Origin: Rhodanobacter sp. DHB23
GTDB taxonomy: Bacteria; Pseudomonadota; Gammaproteobacteria; Xanthomonadales; Rhodanobacteraceae
Assembly (NCBI RefSeq): GCF_014842975.1
Contig: NZ_JACYXK010000028.1
Coordinates: forward strand, 310,001 to 374,000
Direction of reading: 5' to 3'
Length of the DNA: 64,000 nucleotides
The notes beneath the pieces are model-generated. The model made no database searches and was not told the DNA's origin. It worked only from the letters and a program-made list of their open reading frames with translations. Positions 55,995 through 64,000 of the stretch are shown here, one piece after another. The position numbers were made by a program, and so were the translations under genes. Numbering within the stretch: the first letter of the stretch is position 1; every line of letters starts with the position of its first letter.

Positions 55995-57602
55995 GTGAAC
56001 ACCATCCACCACGCAAAGGATCTCGCGCACTCCGCGCTTGATGTCCTGCTGCCCCGCCGCAAGGCGCTCGCCGAACTGCGCGCGCAATGGGGAAAACCGG
56101 GCGCCAAGCACGAGCCGTTCGCCGGCCGCTGGTTCGATCTGGCAAGCGACAAGGCGGGCTGTGTCGACGCCAAGACCTGGTCCGACCTGGAATTCCCCCG
56201 CGTGTTCGTCGACCTCGACACCACGGCGACGCCGCTGGGCAGCCAGGCGCTGCACAAGCAGCTGCGCGAATACGTGGACGATCCCGCCGAATTGGCGGCA
56301 CGCCACGCCACCCACGTGCGCCTGCGCGACGACCCGGCGCTGCGCGAGCGACTGCAACTGGCCTTGCTGCCGCTGCGCGACTCCTCGCACGCGCACGTCG
56401 TCGATGCCCTGTACGCCGAGGTTCCGGAACCGCCGGCGCGACGCGGACTGCTGAGCCTGTGGGGCTTACTTTCGCTTGCATTGCTGGCGGCGGTGGTCGC
56501 GTGGTCGTGGTCGGCGTGGTGGTGGCTGGCGCTGTTGCCGGTCAACGCGGTGATCCTGTACCGCTACAGCTGGCGAAGCCTGCGCGAGATCGAGGCATTG
56601 AACGGTTGCCTGCGCATGCTGCAGGTGGCCGAGGCCCTGTGCGCGTGCACAGACGAATTGCCATTGCTGCAGCAACTGCGCCAGGAACGCCCGGCGCGCA
56701 ACGAAGTACGCCGCGCGCTGCGGGTGATGCGCGCCTGCAAGCAGGCGGGGCCGCCAACCTGGATCATGCCGTGGCTGAACATCGCCTTCCTGCTCGAACT
56801 GATCGTGCATGCATGGTCGATGGAACGCTTCCATCGCCTGCGCCAGCGACTGCACCCCACGTTCGGGCTGGTGGGCGGGATCGACGCCGCCATCGCGCTG
56901 GCCTCGGCGCTGGCGATGCATCCCCGGCATTGCCAGCCGGAACTGGCCGCGACGCCGACGCTGGAGATCATCGAAGGCAGCCATCCACTGCTGCCGGGCG
57001 GCGTGCGCAATTCGATCCGGCTCGACGGCTCTTCCGCCCTGGTCACCGGCTCGAACATGGCGGGCAAGACCACCTTCGTGAAGATGCTGGCGATCAACGC
57101 CATCCTCGGCCGCACCGCGGGCTTCTGCCTGGCGGCGCGCGCCGTGCTGCCGCGCCTGCCGGTGATGGCCGCGATCCACGGCGAGCATTCGGTGGCGGCC
57201 GGCAAGAGCCATTACTTCGCGGAGATCGAGGCGATCCGCGGCTTCCTCGACAGCGAAACCCACCACGGCGGCGGCCTGTTCGTGCTCGACGAACCGTTCA
57301 GCGGCACCAATACCGCCGAACGCATCGCCATCGCGCACGCCGTGCTGCGTGCGCTGGGCGAGCGTTCGCTGGTGCTGGTCACCACGCACGACGTGGAATT
57401 GCAGGCCATGCTGGGCGAGCGCTACGCGCTCCATCACTTCCAGGAAAACCCGGAAGTGGACGGCTATTTCGATTACCGCCTGCGCTCCGGCGCGGCCACC
57501 GGGCGCAACGCCATAAGGCTGCTTGCCCGCATGGGCTTCCCGTCCGGAGTGGTGCACGCGGCCCTGGCTTGCATGGACCGGATGGAGCAGCAGTCGACCT
57601 AA
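55995..57602 (+). CDS. Membrane-anchored MutS-like ATPase
   Basis: A 535-residue protein ending in a MutS domain V ATPase: Walker A TGSNMAGKTTF at 351-361, GEHSVAAGKSHYFAEI just after, Walker B LFVLDEPFSGTNTAER at 428-443 and H-loop TTHD near 463-466. The N-terminal mismatch-binding and connector domains of MutS are absent; a helical lever-like region precedes. Residues about 151-190 form one or two hydrophobic segments, so the protein is probably membrane-inserted. It is not the housekeeping MutS. The DNA or other target is unknown. Confidence 0.9.
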   Translation: MNTIHHAKDLAHSALDVLLPRRKALAELRAQWGKPGAKHEPFAGRWFDLASDKAGCVDAKTWSDLEFPRVFVDLDTTATPLGSQALHKQLREYVDDPAELAARHATHVRLRDDPALRERLQLALLPLRDSSHAHVVDALYAEVPEPPARRGLLSLWGLLSLALLAAVVAWSWSAWWWLALLPVNAVILYRYSWRSLREIEALNGCLRMLQVAEALCACTDELPLLQQLRQERPARNEVRRALRVMRACKQAGPPTWIMPWLNIAFLLELIVHAWSMERFHRLRQRLHPTFGLVGGIDAAIALASALAMHPRHCQPELAATPTLEIIEGSHPLLPGGVRNSIRLDGSSALVTGSNMAGKTTFVKMLAINAILGRTAGFCLAARAVLPRLPVMAAIHGEHSVAAGKSHYFAEIEAIRGFLDSETHHGGGLFVLDEPFSGTNTAERIAIAHAVLRALGERSLVLVTTHDVELQAMLGERYALHHFQENPEVDGYFDYRLRSGAATGRNAIRLLARMGFPSGVVHAALACMDRMEQQST

Positions 57603-57618
57603 CCTGCCGGCACGCTGG

Positions 57619-57804
57619 TCAGCGGTGGCGGGCGCCCTTCAGGTCCTTCGGGTTCAACGGCGCCTGGCCCGTGTGCGCCGGATCGCGAACGAACCGCTTG
57701 GTCGACTGGAACGACGTCGCGTGCTCGACGACGGAATCGATCTTCTTGCTGGAATACACCGCATGGATGTCGGCGGCGGTGAGGGTCGCGGGTGCTTTGC
57801 TCAT
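57619..57804 (-). CDS. Small hypothetical protein
   Basis: A 61-residue protein: MSKAPATLTAADIHAVYSSK, then a charged C-terminal half ending NPKDLKGARHR. No family is recognised. No Shine-Dalgarno sequence is obvious before the ATG at 57804, but the composition looks coding and no competing gene covers the stretch. It is convergent with the MutS-like gene and lies at the host side of the prophage boundary. Confidence 0.5.
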   Translation of the reverse strand: MSKAPATLTAADIHAVYSSKKIDSVVEHATSFQSTKRFVRDPAHTGQAPLNPKDLKGARHR

Positions 57805-58580
57805 TAGGATGGCCCATGGTGAGAGGGGAAGTCTCGACCATACTCCCTATTCGCCGGCCGCGTGGCGGACGGACGCGCTGGCGTGCCCGGCCAGGCACGC
57901 CGTGTCGCCGTTCCTGCAGGGAGAAGGGGCTTCACGCATGTCCGCCCGCGATGCGGCAGGCCGGCATGTCCATCCCATCGATTCAGATGGTGCCGGAGCG
58001 GGGATCGAAAACCTAGCAATGGCAGGGCCTACATGGCGCATCTCGAAAAGATGCCCCCGGAAATGCCCCCAGCGCGTCGTGGTGACTGCCTAACTGGAGC
58101 GTGTCTGCCAGTAGGTCCGAGCGGATGAATGGGGGCGTCCTCGCGCGCGCGTAGGCCAATGTCACGCAATGTCACCCATTTGTCGCCTTGTTTCCGTGCA
58201 TTCTCCTCTGAATAGCCAGCTGCCTGCGCCGCCCTACCTTTCTCGCTGCTGCCCCGGTCGTCGGGCTTCATCCAGCGTAGCGGGCACCCCACTCCTGAGT
58301 AGATCTCGACTCTCTTGCGCACGTGCGTGCGCCGTGATGATTTTGCGCCCTTGCACGATGTGCACCGGAGTTTTCCGGAGCAGTTAACGCGCGGGTCGAC
58401 GCCTCGTGCGCGCGAGACGAACCCCATCCATTCCCAACCATCGCGCCAGACTCATTCGCACACACACGGGTGCGTCGTGTGCGGGTTGGGCGGTATCAGC
58501 CTACGTAAGCGAAGTCCGGCAACGAGTAGTCGCAAGCCCATATCTGCGAGATGATCCCCTTACAGGGATAGGGGGAGATC
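57805..58580. other. Prophage-boundary region without an intact gene
   Basis: About 775 bases. It contains a degraded fragment resembling a terminase small subunit on the minus strand (58140-58247), two nearby ATGCCCCC octamers (58051-58058 and 58063-58070), and otherwise no convincing coding frame. Base composition drops below that of the genes to the left. No tRNA or intact integrase is present. Confidence 0.55.
58140..58247 (-). pseudogene. Terminase small-subunit-like fragment
   Basis: Reading on the minus strand, SEKGRAAQAAGYSEENARKQ GDKWVTLRDI resembles the N-terminal helix-turn-helix of phage terminase small subunits (A-x-x-A-G-Y-S-x-x-x-A-x-x-x-G). The flanking residues of the same frame do not look like the family, and the catalytic-partner and oligomerisation parts are missing. 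It is therefore treated as a remnant. Confidence 0.5.
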
Positions 58581-58895
58581 ATGTCCAAGCTACTTCCGCT
58601 GGCGCTCGCGGCGACCATCTCATTCGTCGCCATCGCACCTGCAGCAGCCTTCCAAAACGCCCAGACAACACCTACAACCGCAGCCGCACCGGCGGCCAAG
58701 GGCTACGACGATCATCTGGTGGAGTCCGGTAGCTACGTGAACAGTGACGGGCAGACCGTCCATCGCCCAGCCCATACGGAATCAGGTCGACCTCCCGAAG
58801 GTGCTACCGCTCAGTGCCGGGACAACACGTACAGCTTCAGCCAACACCACCAGGGCACCTGTTCACATCATGGCGGTGTGGCGCGCTGGCTCTGA
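58581..58895 (+). CDS. DUF3761-family exported protein
   Basis: A 104-residue secreted protein. A signal peptide (about 1-23, ending APAAA) is followed by a short Thr/Ala/Pro linker, then the DUF3761 core: YVNSDGQTVHRPAHT, GATAQCRDNTYSFSQHHQGT, and CSHHGGVARWL at the C-terminus. The two Cys and the His cluster suggest a disulfide or metal site. GGGGAG lies just before the ATG. It is 32 bases upstream of the zinc-ribbon gene in the same direction; both lie between phage fragments. Confidence 0.88.
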   Translation: MSKLLPLALAATISFVAIAPAAAFQNAQTTPTTAAAPAAKGYDDHLVESGSYVNSDGQTVHRPAHTESGRPPEGATAQCRDNTYSFSQHHQGTCSHHGGVARWL

Positions 58896-58927
58896 CTTCC
58901 CATCGGTGATGCTCACAGGGAGGAACC

Positions 58928-59620
58928 ATGGCTTTGATCAAGTGCCCGGAATGCGGAACAGCGATAAGTACTTCCGCGCGCGCATGCCCAAAGTGCGGCG
59001 CGAAACGCCCAACGTTCACATCTGGGTGCGCACAGTTCCTTGGTGGTGGTCTGTTGCTTCTATTCGCCCTCGCTGCGCTTAGGACTTGCGCAGACAGTAG
59101 CGCGCCAGCTACACAGCCAGGCCAACCTGCAACTACTGCCAGCAGAGACGCCCCTTCAGAAGCGCCCCAGGCGCCCAGGGAGCAGAAAATTGCAGCCCCT
59201 GCCAAACCCATAGACCCGAACATCCTCGGCGTGAACGAAGCTCTAGAACGCGGGATCAATCGCGACCCGTACAGCGCTCTGAAGGGGATGCCTGCTGGCC
59301 ACTATGGCAATGCGGGCAAGATGCTCAAGGCAATGGACCTTGGAGTGATCGCCGGTGGCACCCAAGCTTGGTGCGATAACCTGCCGCAACACACCGCGGG
59401 GTGCTTCATCACCATCTACGTACAGTGGAAGAGAAACATCACGCCGCACCTATGGGACGAAAATGACCGTTGCGGCTCGCTGATTCAATGGAAGGCTCCG
59501 CTGAGCACACCATCCAAATACGCACCGGACTCGCCTGGCGCTAACTTGATCGCGCAGGGTAATGCCACCGTGCTCAGCTGGAAGGTCAACGGCGACTGGG
59601 ATCGATGCCACTCGGATTAG
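58928..59620 (+). CDS. Zinc-ribbon membrane protein of unknown function
   Basis: A 230-residue protein. The N-terminal zinc ribbon has CPECG and CPKCG pairs (about residues 6-10 and 20-24), followed by one membrane helix (about 38-53, GGGLLLLFALAAL), an Ala/Pro/Gln-rich linker, and a C-terminal domain with four further Cys (WCDN, GCFI, RCGS and the final RCHS). No family is recognised for the C-terminal domain. AGGGAGGA precedes the ATG. It pairs with the DUF3761 gene as likely cargo at the prophage edge. Confidence 0.75.
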   Translation: MALIKCPECGTAISTSARACPKCGAKRPTFTSGCAQFLGGGLLLLFALAALRTCADSSAPATQPGQPATTASRDAPSEAPQAPREQKIAAPAKPIDPNILGVNEALERGINRDPYSALKGMPAGHYGNAGKMLKAMDLGVIAGGTQAWCDNLPQHTAGCFITIYVQWKRNITPHLWDENDRCGSLIQWKAPLSTPSKYAPDSPGANLIAQGNATVLSWKVNGDWDRCHSD

Positions 59621-59821
59621 ATGATCGCTGGAGGCCAACACCACCTTGGCAACCATAACATTTGATAACAGTCGAGCAGCCTGGGCTTCCTTGGCGACTC
59701 GTACGGCTTCCAAAACCTCAACATTCCCCAACAGGCGAGATCCCTGTTGCTCAGCGGTCTTGGCGCTATATCCAGCCCGGATAGCCGCCTGCTTGGCATT
59801 GGCAATTTCAAGTTTCTTCAA
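59615..59821 (-). pseudogene. Terminase small-subunit fragment
   Basis: The minus-strand frame reads NAKQAAIRAGYSAKTAEQQG, then SRLLGNVEVLEAV and KEAQAARLLSN, a good match to the N-terminal half of terminase small subunits. It opens at a TTG without an upstream Met and loses similarity at about 59615, exactly where the plus-strand zinc-ribbon gene ends (59620). The end therefore looks cut, apparently by the cargo block. Confidence 0.75.
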
Positions 59822-59877
59822 GTTCCGCCCGCCGATGGCACCAGCTGTTTCGGGCTGTAGCCTGCCCGTATCGTGGT

Positions 59878-59958
59878 CTATGTCGCGTCGGCAACCTTAC
59901 GGTTCCTTAATAGCTCCGAGCCTCGAGCCGTCTCAGAAACCTTAGGATTCCTTAGCAC
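59878..59958 (-). pseudogene. Second terminase-like fragment beside the tape-measure gene
   Basis: From GTG at 59958 the minus strand encodes NPKVSETARGSELLRNRKVA and then DAT and a stop at 59878. The helix-loop-helix wording (N-P-K-V-x-E-T-A-R ... L-L-R-N-R-K-V-A) resembles the segment after the AGYS motif in terminase small subunits. Within it, CTAAGGAATCCTAAGGTT and TTAAGGAACCGTAAGGTT are imperfect direct repeats, so a short internal duplication is possible. The rest of 59621-60062 shows no other gene. Confidence 0.5.
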
Positions 59959-60016
59959 GACAGGGACGGCCACTCCTGTCGATCGAAGGCCCTAGTTCCG
60001 CAGTTTCTCGAAAGAA

Positions 60017-60044
60017 GCACCGCCAAGAATCAACGTGGCGGTGC
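60017..60044 (-). terminator. Intrinsic terminator after the tape-measure gene
   Basis: On the minus strand GCACCGCCA, a ten-base loop, and TGGCGGTGC are followed by TTCTTTC. It lies about 20 bases downstream of the stop codon at 60063. Confidence 0.8.
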
Positions 60045-60062
60045 GTCAGCGATGGCTCGTGA

Positions 60063-63000
60063 TTACCGCGTCCCCATGTTGTACTGGGACGCGGTGTTCT
60101 GCAGCATCTGATGCAACTCACGCTTCACGCCATCCATGGCGCCCAGCACGCTCTGGCTGTCCATGGCGTGGATGCTCAGATTGATCTGATGGCCGCCGCC
60201 AAGGCCGCCATTCCTGAGCTGCTCAGTGAGCGCCTGGTTCGTCGCCGCGGGGATGATGCGTTCGCCGGCATGGATCTGCGCCACCATGTCGTGGGGCACT
60301 GAATCGGTGCCCACTGCGAAACTGGCCATGGTGCTAAAGAGGTTAAAAAGCCCCATGGCCATTCCGACATAACCACCACCCGTGGCACCTGCACCGCCGC
60401 TTGCGGTACTACCGTCGCTATTGGCGAGCAAACTACCCATCTGCTGCATGTACCCCAAGGCTCCACCTTGAGCCATACCGGCACATCCACACCCATCACC
60501 GCCAGAACCGCCAAGCATCTGACCCGTCAAGCTGTTCTGGCCGAGAAGTGCGCCGAACCCAGACATAAATCCGCCGCCTTGCCCCGCATTCGACATGCCA
60601 AGGGTGTCTTCGCCGCTACCTAATGCATCAGATGGACCCGAAAGCACGTTAGGTGAGCCACCCTGATTGCTTCCCGAGCTGCCATTCAGCCACTTTCCAA
60701 GAATGCTGTTCTTGCCGAGCAAGTTCGTGAGCAAGCCTCCCGATCCACCACCGGCACCTTGGTTTCCGCTGTTTCCGCTGTTTCCGTTCCCTGTGATTTT
60801 TCCAAGTAGGCCACCAAGCAAACCGCCACCATCTCCACCATTACCCTTCGACGAGTCACCAAAGACCGTGGTCTCGACCTGTTTTCCAAGGTAGTTCGAG
60901 ATGCTCTTGTTGAACCCGCCAAGCAGTGAATTGTTGAGGTTCGCCAGCATGGTCTTCCATGTCTGGTTGCCCTTCATCATGCTGCTGAACAAGTCGCTGA
61001 AGGACTGCCCCACAGTGTCCTCGATGCGTTGGCCCAGTTGCTGAGCCTGTTGTGCGGTCTGGGTCAAGGCTTGCCCCATCTGCTGGATCTTGGCGATCTG
61101 CGCATCCAACTGGTCAGCCAGTTCCGGGTTCCCGATGGTGCTGGCGTATTCCTTCGCCGCCTGCGCCAGTGCCAGCATCTGCGGTTGGCGCTGCTGCTCG
61201 ATGGCGTTGTCGCTCGTCACCATCTGATCATGGCTGATCTGACCACCCCGGTACTTGGCCTCTTGGGCACGCTCCAATTCCTGCACAGTTCGCTGGAGCG
61301 CCTTCAGCTGATTCATGGCGTCATCAAGCTTGGCTTGGGTGATGGCCTTTGCTGCCTGTGTATCCAATTGACCTATCGCCGCGCTTTGCGCCTCCTTGGT
61401 CATCGCCAATGTAGGATTGCCCATGGCCTGGGCATACCTCGCGCCAGCCGTAGCCGCCTGTTGCATTTGTGGCACGAGCTTCTGCGTGGCGGCGAGGTTG
61501 GCCCGCCCCTCCTGTTCCTTACTGATCTCGCCGGCTTCACGCTTGGCGGCATTCAGTTGCTTCTGGGCTTCCAGTTCCTGCTTGAGCTGCTCCAGCTTCT
61601 GGCTTTCGTAGTCATAGGCCGCCTTGTTCGCTTGCTGGTTGCCGACCTGTAGCGCGCGATCGGCGCTTGCGCCGTCGCCCGCTTTGCGGAATTGATCGGA
61701 ATAGCCCTGGTATTTGCGCATCACGGCATCGAACGGGTCGCCCTTGTCCTTGTCGTCCTGCTCTTCGATCGTTTCGCGCAATTTTTGGAGCGTGCTCTGG
61801 CCTGCGGCAGTGTCTTTGCCAAGGTCTCCTAAGTTTCCCCCAGGAACACGAGCTTCCTTGGCCTGGCGAACCTGATGCTGTGCTTCCGTTTCGCCAGGAT
61901 TGTCTTGTGCGGCATTACGCACGAGCGCGGCTTCCGGTGCCGGCGCCGACGTGGCCGCGGCTTTCGACGAGGCGTTGGCTTGGTCTTTCGTTGAGGAGAG
62001 ATCGGCATCAATCGATGCATAGGCCTTCTTGTAGGCGGCAGTGTTGCGATCGGAAATGGACTCGCCGCCCATGTGACCCGTCATGATGTCTGCGGCACGA
62101 TCGCGGATCTCGGCATCGGTCGGTGTGCTACGCCACCAATGGCTGAGTTGCGTGCGGGCCAGCGTCAGAGCATTGCTTGCGGCATCCGATTTTCCGGTAG
62201 TGGCCTCGGCTGCCTGATGTTCGGCAACCTTGGCATCCTGGCCCGTGTCGCCCGAGGCAGTAGCAACAAATGCTGCCGTAGTCAGTGCCGGTGTCATGGC
62301 AACAACATTTCGAAAGATCGGCAACAAGGCTGCCCACCGACTCGCGATAGTGGCCGTGGCCGCCTCCGTTTCCACCGCTGCCGTCGCCGCAGCTGTACCA
62401 ATCGCAGCTTCAGCAACTGTCGTTTCAGCCGCCGCCGCTGTGGCTGCCGGCCCGATCTTGCCCATCCAACCCACCAGCGACGTGATGCCGCCGATCATGC
62501 TGCTGAGACCTTTGATGGCGAGGAAGGCAGCAAATCCAGCAGCAGCTTCCGCGGTGTATTTCGTCAGGGTCGGATACTTCTGCGCCAGATCGTTGACCTC
62601 CTTGATGACACTGCTGAACCAGTTCGTCAGTTTCGTCAGGGTCGGATTGAGTTGCTGGCCGATCGTGTTCTCAAGCGTCTCCAATTGCGCGTGCATGGAC
62701 TGCATAGCGCCGCTGAAGGTTTGCTGGCGCTCCTTCAAGAGGTCATCGGGATTCCTGGTGCTCTTCTGCTGAGCAACTTGGGCGTCAATGGCAGCTGTTA
62801 CCGCGGGGTTGCTGAGCATCGCCAAACCGGAGGCGAACGTTTGGCCGCCAAGCCCCATCTTCGAAAGAAACGTCCCCAGATTGGCGACGGCGTTGGCCAT
62901 CTCCTGGGGATTTTCCAGATCCTTGGGCGAGTTCGAGGCGTAACCGAATTCCTGCCAGTGCTGCCAGGTGTATTTCGTCAGCGCCGGCACCAGTACTTCG

Positions 63001-64000
63001 CGGACCCACTGATTCGTAGCCGAGATGGCAAGCTGGCTGTCCTTGAGGGCGCCTGGTGCAACCATCGCCTGTGTGCTCGAGTGTCCATACTTGCTGACCT
63101 TGGAGGGATCGAGCACCCCAAGTTGCTCCAGCAAATCAGCGCCACCCTTTTTCATCACGCCGCCAGCGCTGGCGGTATAGATGGCGTTGAGGATCGTGGC
63201 GGCCTTGGTGTTGCCGCCTGCGCCACCACCACCAGCCGCCTTGAATTCCTCGTTCGTTGCGACGAAGTTGCGGAACTGGTCCGGCGTCATGTTCGTGGAC
63301 AACGCACGATTGAGCTGGCGCAGACTCGTCTCAAGGGACTTCACATCAATCTTGCCGCCTGAAGCGACAGAGGCATCACTGATGCCCCGCATGATCCACT
63401 TGGCCTTGTCGGCATTCTCGGCTCCCCCCATCGCCTCGACCACGCCGAAGATGTTCTGGATCTGGTGTTCCAGCGGGCTCTGGTCACCCTGAAGCTTCAG
63501 AACCTGAGCGACCTTCATCGCGTAAGGAACCAGTTGTGCACGCATGTCCTGCATGTACTGGCTCGTGCCCGGCAACCCAGGCAACGCCGCCAGCTCGGCC
63601 TTCAGGGCATCGTTGGTGCTGTAGAAGGGATTCTGCTGCGATTCCTGGCGCGCGCGCGTCTGGATCGCACTCAGTTCTCCGGATGACAGGTTGCGCGCCT
63701 TGAGCTTCAGAAGGGTGTCCTGATAATCGGCCGCCGTCTCCACCGAAGCCTTCAGGCCTTGATCGATCTTCATGGCGGCCCAAATCTCGGCCATACCCTT
63801 GAGGGCCGAACTGAGGCCACCAACGCTGGTCGTCGTTTCCTTGACCTTGGCGTTCGCCGCTCCCATCTCGCGGGTGCCGACAGCAACACCTACGCCCGCC
63901 ATTCGTGCGCTCGACCCCAGCTCGTTGAAAGAGGCGATACCACCCTTCAAGGTTTCACCGAGGGTCACCATGCCCTGCGCTAGATCCACCAGCTTTTCGG
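60063..64000 (-). CDS. Phage tail tape-measure protein (5' end beyond the window)
   Basis: At least 1312 codons; the frame is open to the window edge (EKLVDLAQGMVTLGET), so the true N-terminus is missing and a GTG at 63989 is probably internal. Tape-measure proteins set tail length and help DNA entry. The features fit: Ala/Gly-rich hydrophobic segments (about 470-570), a long Gln/Ala/Glu coiled-coil region (about 720-1010), Gly/Ser/Asn low-complexity stretches (about 1060-1200) and the lambda-type C-terminal motif FAVGTDSVPHDMVAQIHAGE. GC content is lower than the host average. No other tail gene is in the window. Confidence 0.92.
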   Translation of the reverse strand, partial: EKLVDLAQGMVTLGETLKGGIASFNELGSSARMAGVGVAVGTREMGAANAKVKETTTSVGGLSSALKGMAEIWAAMKIDQGLKASVETAADYQDTLLKLKARNLSSGELSAIQTRARQESQQNPFYSTNDALKAELAALPGLPGTSQYMQDMRAQLVPYAMKVAQVLKLQGDQSPLEHQIQNIFGVVEAMGGAENADKAKWIMRGISDASVASGGKIDVKSLETSLRQLNRALSTNMTPDQFRNFVATNEEFKAAGGGGAGGNTKAATILNAIYTASAGGVMKKGGADLLEQLGVLDPSKVSKYGHSSTQAMVAPGALKDSQLAISATNQWVREVLVPALTKYTWQHWQEFGYASNSPKDLENPQEMANAVANLGTFLSKMGLGGQTFASGLAMLSNPAVTAAIDAQVAQQKSTRNPDDLLKERQQTFSGAMQSMHAQLETLENTIGQQLNPTLTKLTNWFSSVIKEVNDLAQKYPTLTKYTAEAAAGFAAFLAIKGLSSMIGGITSLVGWMGKIGPAATAAAAETTVAEAAIGTAAATAAVETEAATATIASRWAALLPIFRNVVAMTPALTTAAFVATASGDTGQDAKVAEHQAAEATTGKSDAASNALTLARTQLSHWWRSTPTDAEIRDRAADIMTGHMGGESISDRNTAAYKKAYASIDADLSSTKDQANASSKAAATSAPAPEAALVRNAAQDNPGETEAQHQVRQAKEARVPGGNLGDLGKDTAAGQSTLQKLRETIEEQDDKDKGDPFDAVMRKYQGYSDQFRKAGDGASADRALQVGNQQANKAAYDYESQKLEQLKQELEAQKQLNAAKREAGEISKEQEGRANLAATQKLVPQMQQAATAGARYAQAMGNPTLAMTKEAQSAAIGQLDTQAAKAITQAKLDDAMNQLKALQRTVQELERAQEAKYRGGQISHDQMVTSDNAIEQQRQPQMLALAQAAKEYASTIGNPELADQLDAQIAKIQQMGQALTQTAQQAQQLGQRIEDTVGQSFSDLFSSMMKGNQTWKTMLANLNNSLLGGFNKSISNYLGKQVETTVFGDSSKGNGGDGGGLLGGLLGKITGNGNSGNSGNQGAGGGSGGLLTNLLGKNSILGKWLNGSSGSNQGGSPNVLSGPSDALGSGEDTLGMSNAGQGGGFMSGFGALLGQNSLTGQMLGGSGGDGCGCAGMAQGGALGYMQQMGSLLANSDGSTASGGAGATGGGYVGMAMGLFNLFSTMASFAVGTDSVPHDMVAQIHAGERIIPAATNQALTEQLRNGGLGGGHQINLSIHAMDSQSVLGAMDGVKRELHQMLQNTASQYNMGTR

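Noticed and set aside
61000-62300. Plus-strand frames opposite the tape-measure gene
   Set aside because: The minus-strand frame is continuous for over 3.9 kb with typical tape-measure features; the opposite frames are shadows.

Overview
The window is a GC-rich chromosomal segment of a gammaproteobacterium. Gene content and order point to the Xanthomonadales, most likely Rhodanobacteraceae (Rhodanobacter/Dyella/Luteibacter-like). The clues are divergent ratA/smpB, tpiA-secG-tRNA-Leu, ligA-epmA, a ftsK-lolA-rarA-serS block, and GTAGGAGC-type REP palindromes. The genus is an inference from family knowledge, because no search was run.

Layout. 0-6 kb: ratA (cut by the window edge), smpB, an ECF42-type module (DGPF/YCII protein, VOC protein, long ECF sigma factor) and an MHYT-GGDEF-EAL c-di-GMP protein. 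6-15 kb: tRNA-Leu(GAG), secG, tpiA, an SDR, a 2-oxoglutarate oxygenase-like protein, glmM, folP, orn, and divergently sbcB and a DUF2461 gene. 15-25 kb: MFS transporter, aqpZ, the ligA-epmA-yaeR operon, a PAP2-family protein, a DHA2 exporter, a CPA2 antiporter and a glycine-zipper protein. 25-32 kb: an M48 peptidase/LemA pair, a decayed duplicate of the glycine-zipper gene, a cysteine dioxygenase/FAD-protein pair, a broken REP-associated transposase, an orphan secreted protein, and tRNA-Ser(UGA) with a copied 5' half. 32-43 kb: serS, rarA, lolA and ftsK on the minus strand, interrupted by a plus-strand propeller-sensor diguanylate cyclase and a DUF1275 gene. 42-57.6 kb: trxB, a DsbA-like protein, a FemAB/GNAT-like protein, aat, ispG, xseA, slipin, YdcF-like, YigZ/IMPACT, an acyltransferase, an ABC exporter and a membrane-anchored MutS-like ATPase. 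57.6-64 kb: the edge of a degraded prophage, with fragments resembling terminase small subunits, two small accessory genes and a large tail tape-measure gene running off the end.

Most of the window is ordinary core genome: translation quality control (smpB, aat, serS, epmA), repair (ligA, sbcB, xseA, rarA), envelope and secretion (secG, lolA, glmM), and folate and isoprenoid synthesis (folP, ispG). The accessory signals are (i) repeats: two GTAGGAGC REP pairs, two other inverted-repeat families and a transposase remnant; (ii) tRNA-associated scars at tRNA-Leu and tRNA-Ser; (iii) the prophage boundary with cargo; and (iv) the ECF42 module with a visible candidate target promoter. No CRISPR array, rRNA or intact insertion sequence was seen.
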